From Propionicimonas sp. (GTDB lineage Bacteria > Actinomycetota > Actinomycetes > Propionibacteriales > Propionibacteriaceae): a stretch of 5,464 nucleotides of DNA. The position numbers and the translations under genes are program-made. This document shows, piece by piece, positions 1 to 4,695 of the stretch; the first letter of the stretch is position 1, and every line of letters starts with the position of its first letter. Below the pieces are notes generated by a model. It was given only the letters and a program-made list of their open reading frames with translations, ran no database searches and was not told the DNA's origin. The DNA is taken from contig JAVHXR010000207.1 in assembly GCA_031119515.1 (NCBI GenBank), positions 1 to 5,464 of the forward strand. Reading direction: 5' to 3'.

Positions 1-86
1 GCCTTCTCCTTGCTCGCGCCGTCGTCACGAAGGGCTTCGTAGAGTTCCGGGTCCTTCACCGAGGGTCCGGGGCGTTTGCCTGGCAT
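1..86 (-). CDS. Small conserved actinobacterial protein (DUF7218-like), N-terminal part only
   Basis: Reading the minus strand from the ATG at 86-84 gives 28 codons starting MPGKRPGPSVKDPELYEALR and continuing DDGASKEKA, still open at the window edge. The basic, Gly/Pro-rich start followed by a 'VKDPELYEALRDDGASKEKAA' pattern is what I remember from short (about 80-100 aa) actinobacterial proteins now labelled DUF7218, some annotated as Rho-termination-factor-like. The family name is from memory and the function is unknown. The start is well supported: an AGGAGGA ribosome binding site (91-97 on the plus strand) lies 4 nt upstream. A SigB/SigF-type promoter sits about 37 nt upstream of the start codon, suggesting stress induction. 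The gene is divergent from the PAS-ANTAR regulator. The C-terminus is missing, so length and any nucleic-acid-binding domain cannot be judged. Confidence 0.75.
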   Translation of the reverse strand, partial: MPGKRPGPSVKDPELYEALRDDGASKEK

Positions 87-122
87 CGCGTCCTCCTGGG
101 TGGCTGCGGTCTGCCGCGGTGC

Positions 123-148
123 TTACCCCTGCCCGTCCGGGACGAAAC
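123..148 (-). promoter_or_regulatory. SigB/SigF-type stress promoter for the left-edge gene
   Basis: On the minus strand GTTT (148-145) is followed by a 16-nt spacer and GGGTAA (128-123). This fits the published actinobacterial stress-sigma pattern (GTTT-N15-17-GGGTA for mycobacterial SigF, GNNT-N14-16-GGGTA for Streptomyces SigB). The predicted transcription start near 116 gives a leader of about 30 nt with an AGGAGGA ribosome binding site, the right geometry for the gene starting at 86. A sigma factor of the matching class is encoded at 3389-4186. Confidence 0.7.
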
Positions 149-150
149 CA

Positions 151-162
151 TCCGGGCCCGGA
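151..162. repeat. 12-bp perfect palindrome beside the stress promoter
   Basis: TCCGGGCCCGGA is a perfect palindrome 2 nt upstream of the -35 box (GTTT) of the minus-strand promoter. Its position would suit an operator or activator site. It is all G/C except the end bases, so in this genome it could arise by chance. No matching regulator is known to me. Confidence 0.3.
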
Positions 163-211
163 CACCAGGAGTTCCGGGGCCGCCGAACGGTGCGGGTGCG
201 GCGCGCGTTGC

Positions 212-217
212 TAGGCT
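212..217 (+). promoter_or_regulatory. Possible housekeeping -10 box for the PAS-ANTAR gene
   Basis: TAGGCT fits the actinobacterial TANNNT -10 consensus and lies about 75 nt before the start codon at 293. I see no convincing TTGACA-like -35 hexamer 16-18 nt upstream, so this rests on one short match. It is a different promoter class from the stress promoters in this window. Confidence 0.3.
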
Positions 218-234
218 TCCAGCGTCGACCTCAA

Positions 235-246
235 CACCACGTGGTG
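235..246. promoter_or_regulatory. Palindrome CACCACGTGGTG in the PAS-ANTAR leader
   Basis: This is a perfect 12-bp palindrome between the candidate -10 box (212-217) and the start codon at 293. Its position suits a repressor operator just downstream of the transcription start. Its central 8-mer CCACGTGG recurs exactly at 3223-3230 in the sigma-factor leader, with related copies at 3345-3352 and 3392-3399. The binding protein is unknown. Confidence 0.35.
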
Positions 247-292
247 CACATCCGCGGCGCGGACCCCCGGGCACCCACCAACTGGGGGGAGT

Positions 293-1432
293 ATGGCCTT
301 GGAATCGAAGGCGGACGAGGTGTCAGGCCTTCCGGGGGAGGTGCCCCGGCTTGCGGTCGGAGCCGGAACCGGTCACGATCACGAGATGGCCGACCTGGAG
401 GCCCGCCTGGTGGCGAACCAGGAGAGCGCCCGCGCGCACTCGATCGATGCCGCGTGGCGGCAGGCGGTGATCCGCTCGATCCGCGACGGGCTGGTGATCT
501 TCGACTCCGAGGGCCTCGTCCTGGAGATGAACCAGGCCTTCACCGACCTGCTGGGCTACCGGCTGGAGGACGGGCCGTTCCGTCCGCCGTATCCGTGGTG
601 GCCGACCGCCGAGGAGGACCCGGAGGGTTTCGCGGAGTTCGCCGCCGCCCACGACGACGTGCTCGCGGGCGAGCCGGTCGAACGCGAGTTCCGGGTGTAC
701 CGGCGCGACCGGCGTCCGATCTGGGTGCGCTCGGGCGGAGCCACGATCGTCCACGAGGCGATCGGCACCACCCACCTGCGCACCATCCGCGACATCACCC
801 GCTCGCGCGAGGCGCGGGAACGCAGGGCGGCCGCTGCCCAGGTCGGGCAGAGCCTCGCGACAGTGGACGACCTGGCCGCGCTGATCGGGATCGCCGAGCA
901 CGGCTTCTCGCTGCTGTTCGACGGCGAGTGCACGATCCAGCTCGGCGACGGTGACGGCGCCCGCCGCTGGTTCAACTCCTCCGACTCGGTCGGGTCGGAG
1001 GACCTGGCCGACGGCGTCCTGGCCGGACTCGGCGGACAGACGAGCCCGGACACCGTGTCGCTGCGGCCGGGCATCCTGCTCGTCCCCCCCGCCCCCGACA
1101 TCGACTGCCGGGCCTGGATCCAGTTCCCGCGGCCGCGCCGGATCAGCCTTGAGGAGATGATCGCCGCCGACCTGATGGCAGCCGCCTTCGCGGCCGCACT
1201 GCGCAGGGTCTCCGTAGTGCAGGAGGCCGCGGACCGGGAGGCCAACCTGCAGCAGGCCGTCGACAGCCACCGGCTGATCGGGCAAGCCACCGGGATTCTG
1301 GTCGAGCGGCACCGGGTGACGCCGTCCGAGGCCTTCGCCCGGCTGCGGGACGCGAGCCAGCAGCGAAACCTCAAGCTGCGTGAGCTCGCGTCCAGGGTGA
1401 TCGAGACGGGCCTCGAGCCCGAGGACGCCTGA
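293..1432 (+). CDS. PAS and ANTAR domain regulator (putative RNA-binding antiterminator)
   Basis: This 379-aa cytoplasmic protein is probably a signal-responsive transcription antiterminator. Residues about 30-56 look helical. A PAS sensor domain follows at about 57-170 (SIRDGLVIFDSEGLVLEMNQ, then a PAC-like end, HLRTIRDITRSREA). Residues about 186-305 may be a degenerate GAF-like domain. The C-terminus, about 315-372, is a clear ANTAR domain (LIGQATGILVERHRVTPSEA, then AFARLR...NLKLRELASRVI). ANTAR domains bind paired hexanucleotide-loop RNA hairpins and prevent terminator formation. There is no receiver or kinase domain, so input is presumably a ligand or redox signal through PAS. The start follows GGGGGAG closely, with only 1 nt after the G; the in-frame TTG at 299 has better spacing and is an alternative. 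The gene converges on the DUF6328-like gene, with stop codons 2 nt apart. Its RNA target is not identifiable here. Confidence 0.88.
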   Translation: MALESKADEVSGLPGEVPRLAVGAGTGHDHEMADLEARLVANQESARAHSIDAAWRQAVIRSIRDGLVIFDSEGLVLEMNQAFTDLLGYRLEDGPFRPPYPWWPTAEEDPEGFAEFAAAHDDVLAGEPVEREFRVYRRDRRPIWVRSGGATIVHEAIGTTHLRTIRDITRSREARERRAAAAQVGQSLATVDDLAALIGIAEHGFSLLFDGECTIQLGDGDGARRWFNSSDSVGSEDLADGVLAGLGGQTSPDTVSLRPGILLVPPAPDIDCRAWIQFPRPRRISLEEMIAADLMAAAFAAALRRVSVVQEAADREANLQQAVDSHRLIGQATGILVERHRVTPSEAFARLRDASQQRNLKLRELASRVIETGLEPEDA

Positions 1433-1434
1433 CC

Positions 1435-1941
1435 TCAGCGGTACCGGGCCTCCCCCTCCCGACGGGTGAGCAGGAACGGGACCACCACCCACAGCAGCAC
1501 GAAGCCCGCCAGGGCCACGGCGCCGGCGACCAGCCCGGCGACCGGGTCGAGGACGAACCCGAAGACCAGCGCCACCACCATCGTCACCGCGAGCGCCAGC
1601 AGCGCCAGTCCCGCCTTCGCCATCAGGTCGCCGGCCGAGACGAGCACATCCTTGGCGTGGCGGCGGAACAGCAGCCGGTGCGCGGTGACCGGCGCCACGA
1701 TCACGCAGGTCGCCAGCGTTCCCAGCACCACGGCCGCCAGGAACACGGCCACCAGGACGGGGTCGAGCTCTGCGAACCGTGCCTGGAACGGCAGCGTGAG
1801 CAGGAAGCCGGAGAGGATCTGGATCCCGGTCTGGGTGACGCGGAGCTCCTGGAGCAGCTCCGACCAGTTCCGGTCGAGCCGTTCGGCGGGTCTCTCGTCC
1901 CGCTCGGGAGGATCGACGGTGTCGGCTTGGTCGTCGGTCAT
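1435..1941 (-). CDS. DUF6328-like four-helix membrane protein
   Basis: This 168-aa protein has an acidic, Arg-rich cytoplasmic N-terminus (about 1-30), then the conserved-looking block NWSELLQELRVTQTGIQILS (25-44). Four hydrophobic segments follow at about 37-56, 61-86, 108-131 and 133-157, and a charged tail (TRREGEARYR). The 'LLQELRVTQTGIQIL' signature with four helices is what I recall from the actinobacterial DUF6328 family. No biochemical function is established, and I see no catalytic or ion-binding motif. The start at 1941 has an AGGAGA ribosome binding site (1946-1951) 4 nt upstream. A candidate -10 (TAGGGT) lies about 37 nt before the start. The gene is divergent from topoisomerase IB across 107 nt and convergent with the PAS-ANTAR gene. 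The usual actinobacterial codon bias shows no sign of recent transfer. Confidence 0.82.
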   Translation of the reverse strand: MTDDQADTVDPPERDERPAERLDRNWSELLQELRVTQTGIQILSGFLLTLPFQARFAELDPVLVAVFLAAVVLGTLATCVIVAPVTAHRLLFRRHAKDVLVSAGDLMAKAGLALLALAVTMVVALVFGFVLDPVAGLVAGAVALAGFVLLWVVVPFLLTRREGEARYR

Positions 1942-1977
1942 CGGTTCTCCTGCCTGGGCCGGGCGGCCGATCCTGCG

Positions 1978-1983
1978 ACCCTA
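1978..1983 (-). promoter_or_regulatory. Possible -10 box for the DUF6328-like gene
   Basis: The minus strand reads TAGGGT, fitting TANNNT, about 37 nt upstream of the start codon at 1941. It would give a leader of roughly 30 nt. No good -35 hexamer is visible, so the call is weak. Confidence 0.3.
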
Positions 1984-1989
1984 GCCACG

Positions 1990-2005
1990 ACCGCGGCGGC
2001 GCGGT
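1990..2005. repeat. Inverted repeat between the divergent DUF6328-like and TopIB genes
   Basis: ACCGCG, a 4-nt GCGG spacer and CGCGGT form a perfect 6-bp inverted repeat, 6 bp upstream of the candidate minus-strand -10 box. The site could be an operator shared by the divergent genes. Its high GC content makes chance a serious alternative. Confidence 0.3.
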
Positions 2006-2048
2006 AGCCGTCCCTGGATGATCGCCGGGGGAGAGGAGTGGGTATGGA

Positions 2049-3077
2049 TTGGGCATGCCGCGCCTGCGCAGGGTCTCCCCCGATACCCCAGGCTGGTCGC
2101 GCCGTCGCAGGGGGCGCGGCTTCAGCTACGCCGACCAGGACGGACGCCGGCTCACCCCCGCGCAGGTCGAGCGGGTGCGCGCCCTGGCCATTCCGCCCGC
2201 CTGGCGAGAGGTCTGGATCTGCCCGGACGTCCTCGGGCACCTCCAGGCGACCGGGCTCGACGCGGCCGGCCGGCGCCAGTACCTCTACCACCCGGCCTGG
2301 CGGCAGCGGCGCGACCGGCAGAAGTTCGAGCGGGTGGTCGCCGCTGCGGAACGGCTGCCGCAGGTCAGGCGCAGGCTCGCCCGGGACCTGCGGCGCGAGG
2401 GGATGCCGCTCGAACGCGCGGCCGCGCTCGCCGTCCGGTTGCTCGACGAGGGCTGCTTCCGGATCGGCAACGACGTCTACGCCGACCGGCACGGCTCGTT
2501 CGGGCTCACCACCCTGGAGCGCCGCCACGTCCGGCGGCACGGTGACGGGCTCCGGTTCAGGTTCACCGGCAAGTCGGGGATCGAGCATGTCGTCGACATC
2601 GGCCAGCCCGGGCTGGTGCGCGTGGTCGAGGAGTTCCGCCGGGCCGGCCGGCCCGGCGACCGGCTGCTGGGCTACCGCACCGACGCCGGCTGGACAGCCC
2701 TGTCGGCGGCGGCCGTCAACGACTACCTGGCCCGGCTTTTCGACGGAGAGTTCACCGCGAAGGATTTCCGGACCTGGCACGCCACCGTGATCGCTGCCGA
2801 ACAGCTGGCCGCCACCGGCGAGGCGGCGGACAGCCGGGCGTCCCGTCGCCGGGCGATCCGGGCCGCAGTGGCCCGGGTCGCCGGCTACCTCGGCAACACC
2901 CCGGCGGTCGCCCGGAACTCCTACATCGACCCCAGGGTGATCGACCGGTTCGAGCGCGGCTCGACCATCAGCCTGGGGGCCGCGGCGCTCGCGCGCGGGG
3001 CGACCGCGCGCCGCACCGCGCTGGAGGCCGCCGTCCGCGACCTGCTGGGTGGGGAGCCCGCGCCCCCTCGCCGATAG
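2049..3077 (+). CDS. DNA topoisomerase IB (poxvirus-like bacterial type)
   Basis: This enzyme relaxes supercoiled DNA by nicking one strand through a 3'-phosphotyrosine intermediate. It is a full-length family member: 342 aa, against 346 for the Deinococcus radiodurans enzyme as I recall it. The N-terminal clamp domain (about 1-85) ends in YLYHPAWRQRRDRQKFERV (78-96), a bacterial TopIB hallmark. Proposed catalytic residues are Arg138 (FRIGN), Lys175 (TGKSG), Arg241 (KDFRTWHAT), Asn283 (LGNTPAVARNSY) and nucleophile Tyr292. Asn replaces the poxviral His, as in the Deinococcus enzyme, and the spacings match that enzyme within 1 residue. The start is uncertain: TTG at 2049 is 10 nt after AGAGGAG, while ATG at 2055 is a better codon but 16 nt away. 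It is divergent from the DUF6328-like gene. The sigma gene lies 311 nt downstream and appears to have its own promoter. Confidence 0.93.
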   Translation: MGMPRLRRVSPDTPGWSRRRRGRGFSYADQDGRRLTPAQVERVRALAIPPAWREVWICPDVLGHLQATGLDAAGRRQYLYHPAWRQRRDRQKFERVVAAAERLPQVRRRLARDLRREGMPLERAAALAVRLLDEGCFRIGNDVYADRHGSFGLTTLERRHVRRHGDGLRFRFTGKSGIEHVVDIGQPGLVRVVEEFRRAGRPGDRLLGYRTDAGWTALSAAAVNDYLARLFDGEFTAKDFRTWHATVIAAEQLAATGEAADSRASRRRAIRAAVARVAGYLGNTPAVARNSYIDPRVIDRFERGSTISLGAAALARGATARRTALEAAVRDLLGGEPAPPRR

Positions 3078-3117
3078 CGGTCGGCGACCCTTTGCCGGGG
3101 CTGCGCGGAGAGCCCGA
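3078..3117. other. Spacer after TopIB, no clear terminator
   Basis: This 40-nt stretch separates the TopIB stop from the stress promoter. It holds only a short GGTCG/CGACC complementarity (about 3079-3089) and a CTTTG patch, with no strong hairpin plus T-run. Read-through from TopIB into the sigma gene cannot be excluded. Confidence 0.4.
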
Positions 3118-3142
3118 GTTAGCCGCCTCCGCATCGGGGTAC
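3118..3142 (+). promoter_or_regulatory. SigB/SigF-type stress promoter upstream of the sigma gene
   Basis: GTTA (3118-3121), a 15-nt spacer and GGGTAC (3137-3142) match the actinobacterial SigB/SigF promoter pattern. Transcription would start near 3149, about 240 nt before the sigma-factor start at 3389. No convincing coding region lies in between. Autoregulation of SigB/SigF-class genes is common, so this is probably the sigma gene's own stress promoter with an unusually long leader, or the promoter of a small RNA. Confidence 0.6.
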
Positions 3143-3388
3143 AGGGGTGGCACCGGGTGGACGCGTGGGCCCGCCGTCCTGCCCCGGAGGTGCGTCGGTT
3201 GAAACATCCAGCCGGCGCGCCGCCACGTGGAAGGGCAGGCTCGGGCCGGGTGGTCGAACCAAGCTGGGAGCCGGGGCTCCACAGCCGCGGGGGTTGCCCA
3301 TCGGGGCGGTGCGTGGCAGGCTGGCAAGAGTCAGGGCGGTTCAACCACGTGCCGACTTTGATGAAATTCCCTCCGAGAGGAGCGAATC
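3143..3388 (+). other. Long non-coding leader or small RNA before the sigma gene
   Basis: No credible gene is visible here. The longest plus-frame reading (from a TTG at 3199 after GGAGG) has only about 70% G/C at third positions by my count, well below the roughly 95% of neighbouring genes. The stretch contains a clean hairpin at 3263-3285: GCTG/CAGC, a bulged A, GGAGC/GCTCC and a CGGG loop. It also has longer-range complementarities, GGTTGAA (3197-3203) with TTCAACC (3340-3346) and CCTGCCC (3178-3184) with GGGCAGG (3233-3239). An AT-richer patch at 3356-3370 lies just before the ribosome binding site and could hold a second promoter. I do not recognise a known riboswitch class. It could be a structured 5' leader of the sigma mRNA, a separate small RNA, or plain spacer. 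Confidence 0.45.
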
Positions 3389-4186
3389 ATGGCACGTGGG
3401 CTTGCACTCGCAACCACTGTCACCGAGCGCGAACAGCGCACCAGCCAACTCTTCACCCACCTGCAGTCGGCGACGGCTCCCGACCGGCGCCAGGCCATCA
3501 TCGCCGAACTGGTCGAGGTCAACCTTCCCCTGTGCGACGCGCTGGCCGGGCGCTACGTCGGCCGGGGCGCCGACCACGACGACCTGCTGCAGGTCGCCCG
3601 GACCGCCCTGCTGCTGGCGATCGAGCGCTTCGACCCCGACGACGGCAGGGTGTTCGCGTCGTTCGCCGTCCCGACGATCACCGGTGAGCTCAAGCGGTAC
3701 TTCCGCGACCACTGCTGGGTGGTGCGTCCGCCCCGCCAGATCCAGGAGCTCCGCTCCCGGGTCGTCAGGGCGCGTGCCGAACTCGAGCAGGCCACCGGCC
3801 GGGAGGTCACCGTCGCCGAGATCGGCCGCCGCCTGGAGGTTGCCGACGCGAAGGTGCGCGAGTGCGTCGGGATCACTACCAGCTTCCGTCCGCTCTCGCT
3901 GGAGGCTCCGGCCCACCCGGACGCGTCCACGAGCTTCGGCGACTCGCTCGCCGGGGGCGGCGAGCTGATCACGGAACTGGTCGAACGCCTCGACCTCAGG
4001 CGCGCGCTCGCCTCACTGCCACCCAGGGACCGGCAGGTGCTGAAGTGGCGGTTCGAGGAGGAGTGCACCCAGAGCGAGATCGCCCGCAGGCTGGGCGTCT
4101 CCCAGATGCAGGTGTCCCGGATCATCCGGCGGCTGCTGGACCGCACCCGCGCGCTGCTCGAGCCCTCCGAGCCGTTGGCGAGCTGA
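3389..4186 (+). CDS. SigB/SigF/SigG-family RNA polymerase sigma factor
   Basis: This 265-aa group 3 sigma factor directs RNA polymerase to general-stress promoters. Region 2 spans about 38-115: HDDLLQVARTALLLAIERFD for core binding, then FASFAVPTITGELKRYFRDH, WVVRPPR for -10 recognition. Region 3 covers about 118-178 (AELEQATGREVTVAEIGRRL, then FRPLSLEAP). Region 4 covers about 200-255 with the helix-turn-helix TQSEIARRLGVSQMQVSRII (227-246) for -35 recognition. Length and domain order are normal and nothing is truncated. The start has AGAGGAG (3376-3382) 6 nt upstream. A promoter of its own class lies at 3118-3142, suggesting autoregulation. Matching promoters precede the left-edge gene and the csbD operon. 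No RsbW-like anti-sigma or anti-anti-sigma gene is adjacent, unlike many sigF/sigB loci. I cannot tell which paralog (SigB, SigF, SigG...) this is. Confidence 0.95.
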   Translation: MARGLALATTVTEREQRTSQLFTHLQSATAPDRRQAIIAELVEVNLPLCDALAGRYVGRGADHDDLLQVARTALLLAIERFDPDDGRVFASFAVPTITGELKRYFRDHCWVVRPPRQIQELRSRVVRARAELEQATGREVTVAEIGRRLEVADAKVRECVGITTSFRPLSLEAPAHPDASTSFGDSLAGGGELITELVERLDLRRALASLPPRDRQVLKWRFEEECTQSEIARRLGVSQMQVSRIIRRLLDRTRALLEPSEPLAS

Positions 4187-4193
4187 GGTCACC

Positions 4194-4226
4194 CGGTGGT
4201 GCCCCGGTCGCGCGCCGGGCCCACCG
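4194..4226 (+). terminator. Strong hairpin between sigma and YHS genes, possible attenuator
   Basis: CGGTGG (4194-4199) pairs with CCACCG (4221-4226), and CCCGG (4203-4207) with CCGGG (4215-4219), around a 7-nt loop with a small internal loop. It occupies most of the 60-nt gap between the sigma stop and the YHS ribosome binding site. There is no T-run, so full termination is uncertain. Partial termination, an mRNA processing boundary or a 3' stabilising structure are equally possible. Confidence 0.45.
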
Positions 4227-4246
4227 TCCGAGCGAGAGGAACGACG

Positions 4247-4411
4247 ATGACGACGACCACCGAATGCCCGGTCTGCGGGATGCCGGTCGACGAGCAGAAC
4301 CCCGGCGCGACCGCCAGTTTCGACGCGCAGACCTACCTGTTCTGTTCGGAGTCCTGCCGTGACGAGTTCCTGGCGGACCCCGGCCGGTTCGTCGGCAACA
4401 CCGGCAGCTGA
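4247..4411 (+). CDS. Stand-alone YHS-domain protein (metal-binding type)
   Basis: This 54-aa protein is almost only a YHS domain: CPVCGMPVD (7-15), a FDAQTYLFCSESCRDEFLAD core (25-44), then PGRFVG. Four cysteines (7, 10, 33, 37) form CxxC and CxxxC pairs that could bind a metal ion. YHS domains also occur at the ends of copper-transporting ATPases and in other metal- or cofactor-handling proteins. As a free-standing unit it might be a metal chaperone or sensor, but its role here is not shown. The start at 4247 is chosen because GAGAGGA (4234-4240) is 6 nt upstream and homology begins at once. An upstream in-frame GTG at 4196 would add 17 unrelated residues and overlap the hairpin. Transcription probably comes from the sigma gene 60 nt upstream, since no separate promoter is apparent. 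Confidence 0.88.
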   Translation: MTTTTECPVCGMPVDEQNPGATASFDAQTYLFCSESCRDEFLADPGRFVGNTGS

Positions 4412-4434
4412 TCTGTTCGCCGCACCCGTCGCTG

Positions 4435-4459
4435 GTTAACGGGTTCGCACCAGGGGTAA
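4435..4459 (+). promoter_or_regulatory. SigB/SigF-type stress promoter for the csbD operon
   Basis: GTTA (4435-4438), a 15-nt spacer and GGGTAA (4454-4459) match the stress-sigma pattern and share the spacing and half-sites of the promoter at 3118-3142. The predicted start near 4466 leaves a leader of about 29 nt with AAGGAG. A CsbD-family stress protein immediately downstream strengthens the assignment. Confidence 0.75.
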
Positions 4460-4494
4460 TGGAAGTGCAATGGAGAGCAAGACAAGGAGTCGAC

Positions 4495-4683
4495 ATGGGA
4501 ATCGATGACAAGGCCAGGAACGCCGCAGAGGATGTCGCGGGCAAGGTCAAGGAGGGCTGGGGAAAGCTCACCGACGACGAGCGCCTCGAGGCCGAGGGCA
4601 AGCTCGACCAGGCCAAAGCGGCGGCGAAGAAGGCCGGCGAGAACATCAAGGACGGCGTCAACGACGCCCTCCGCGACGACTGA
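4495..4683 (+). CDS. CsbD-family general stress protein
   Basis: This 62-aa, highly charged, helical protein has the CsbD pattern: a start of MGIDDKARNAAEDVAGKVKE, then WGKLTDDERLEAEGKLDQAK, ending in a Lys/Ala-rich amphipathic stretch. CsbD-family proteins are abundant stress-induced cytoplasmic proteins, first named as sigma-B-controlled in Bacillus subtilis. Their biochemical role is unclear. The start at 4495 has AAGGAG (4484-4489) 5 nt upstream. An in-frame ATG at 4459 is rejected because its first base is the last base of the -10 box, so the transcript would begin downstream of it. The gene is followed after 12 nt by the GPGG small membrane protein, probably as one operon driven by the stress promoter at 4435-4459. 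Confidence 0.92.
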   Translation: MGIDDKARNAAEDVAGKVKEGWGKLTDDERLEAEGKLDQAKAAAKKAGENIKDGVNDALRDD

Positions 4684-4695
4684 CGGGAGACGCGT

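Noticed and set aside
2040..2045. GGGTAT before TopIB as a fourth stress promoter
   Set aside because: No GTTT or GNNT element lies 14-17 nt upstream, and transcription would start at or after the start codon.
323..2056. Very long minus-strand open frame across the PAS-ANTAR gene
   Set aside because: It is a typical high-GC shadow: Pro/Arg/Gly-rich with no domain pattern, opposite two well-supported genes.
3250..3262. GGTGGTCGAACC as a tRNA or tmRNA T-arm
   Set aside because: It lacks the GTTCRA loop core, and no acceptor, D or anticodon arms can be built around it.
1938..3344. Long minus-strand open frame opposite TopIB
   Set aside because: It lies antisense to an intact topoisomerase with all catalytic residues, and its translation is low-complexity.
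3199..3388. Possible small gene from a TTG after GGAGG in the sigma leader
   Set aside because: Third-position G/C is only about 70% by my count, the peptide has no recognisable pattern, and the frame simply runs into the sigma gene out of phase.
3143..3388. Known riboswitch classes (cobalamin, c-di-AMP, SAM, TPP, FMN, glycine, ZTP)
   Set aside because: I looked for their conserved core motifs and found none in the right order.
4196..4246. Earlier GTG start for the YHS protein
   Set aside because: It would place the start inside the hairpin, has no ribosome binding site and adds 17 Arg-rich residues without family likeness.
4459..4494. Earlier in-frame ATG for the CsbD gene, adding 12 residues
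   Set aside because: This ATG begins at the last base of the -10 box, has no ribosome binding site and adds residues foreign to the family. The ATG at 4495 has AAGGAG at 5 nt.
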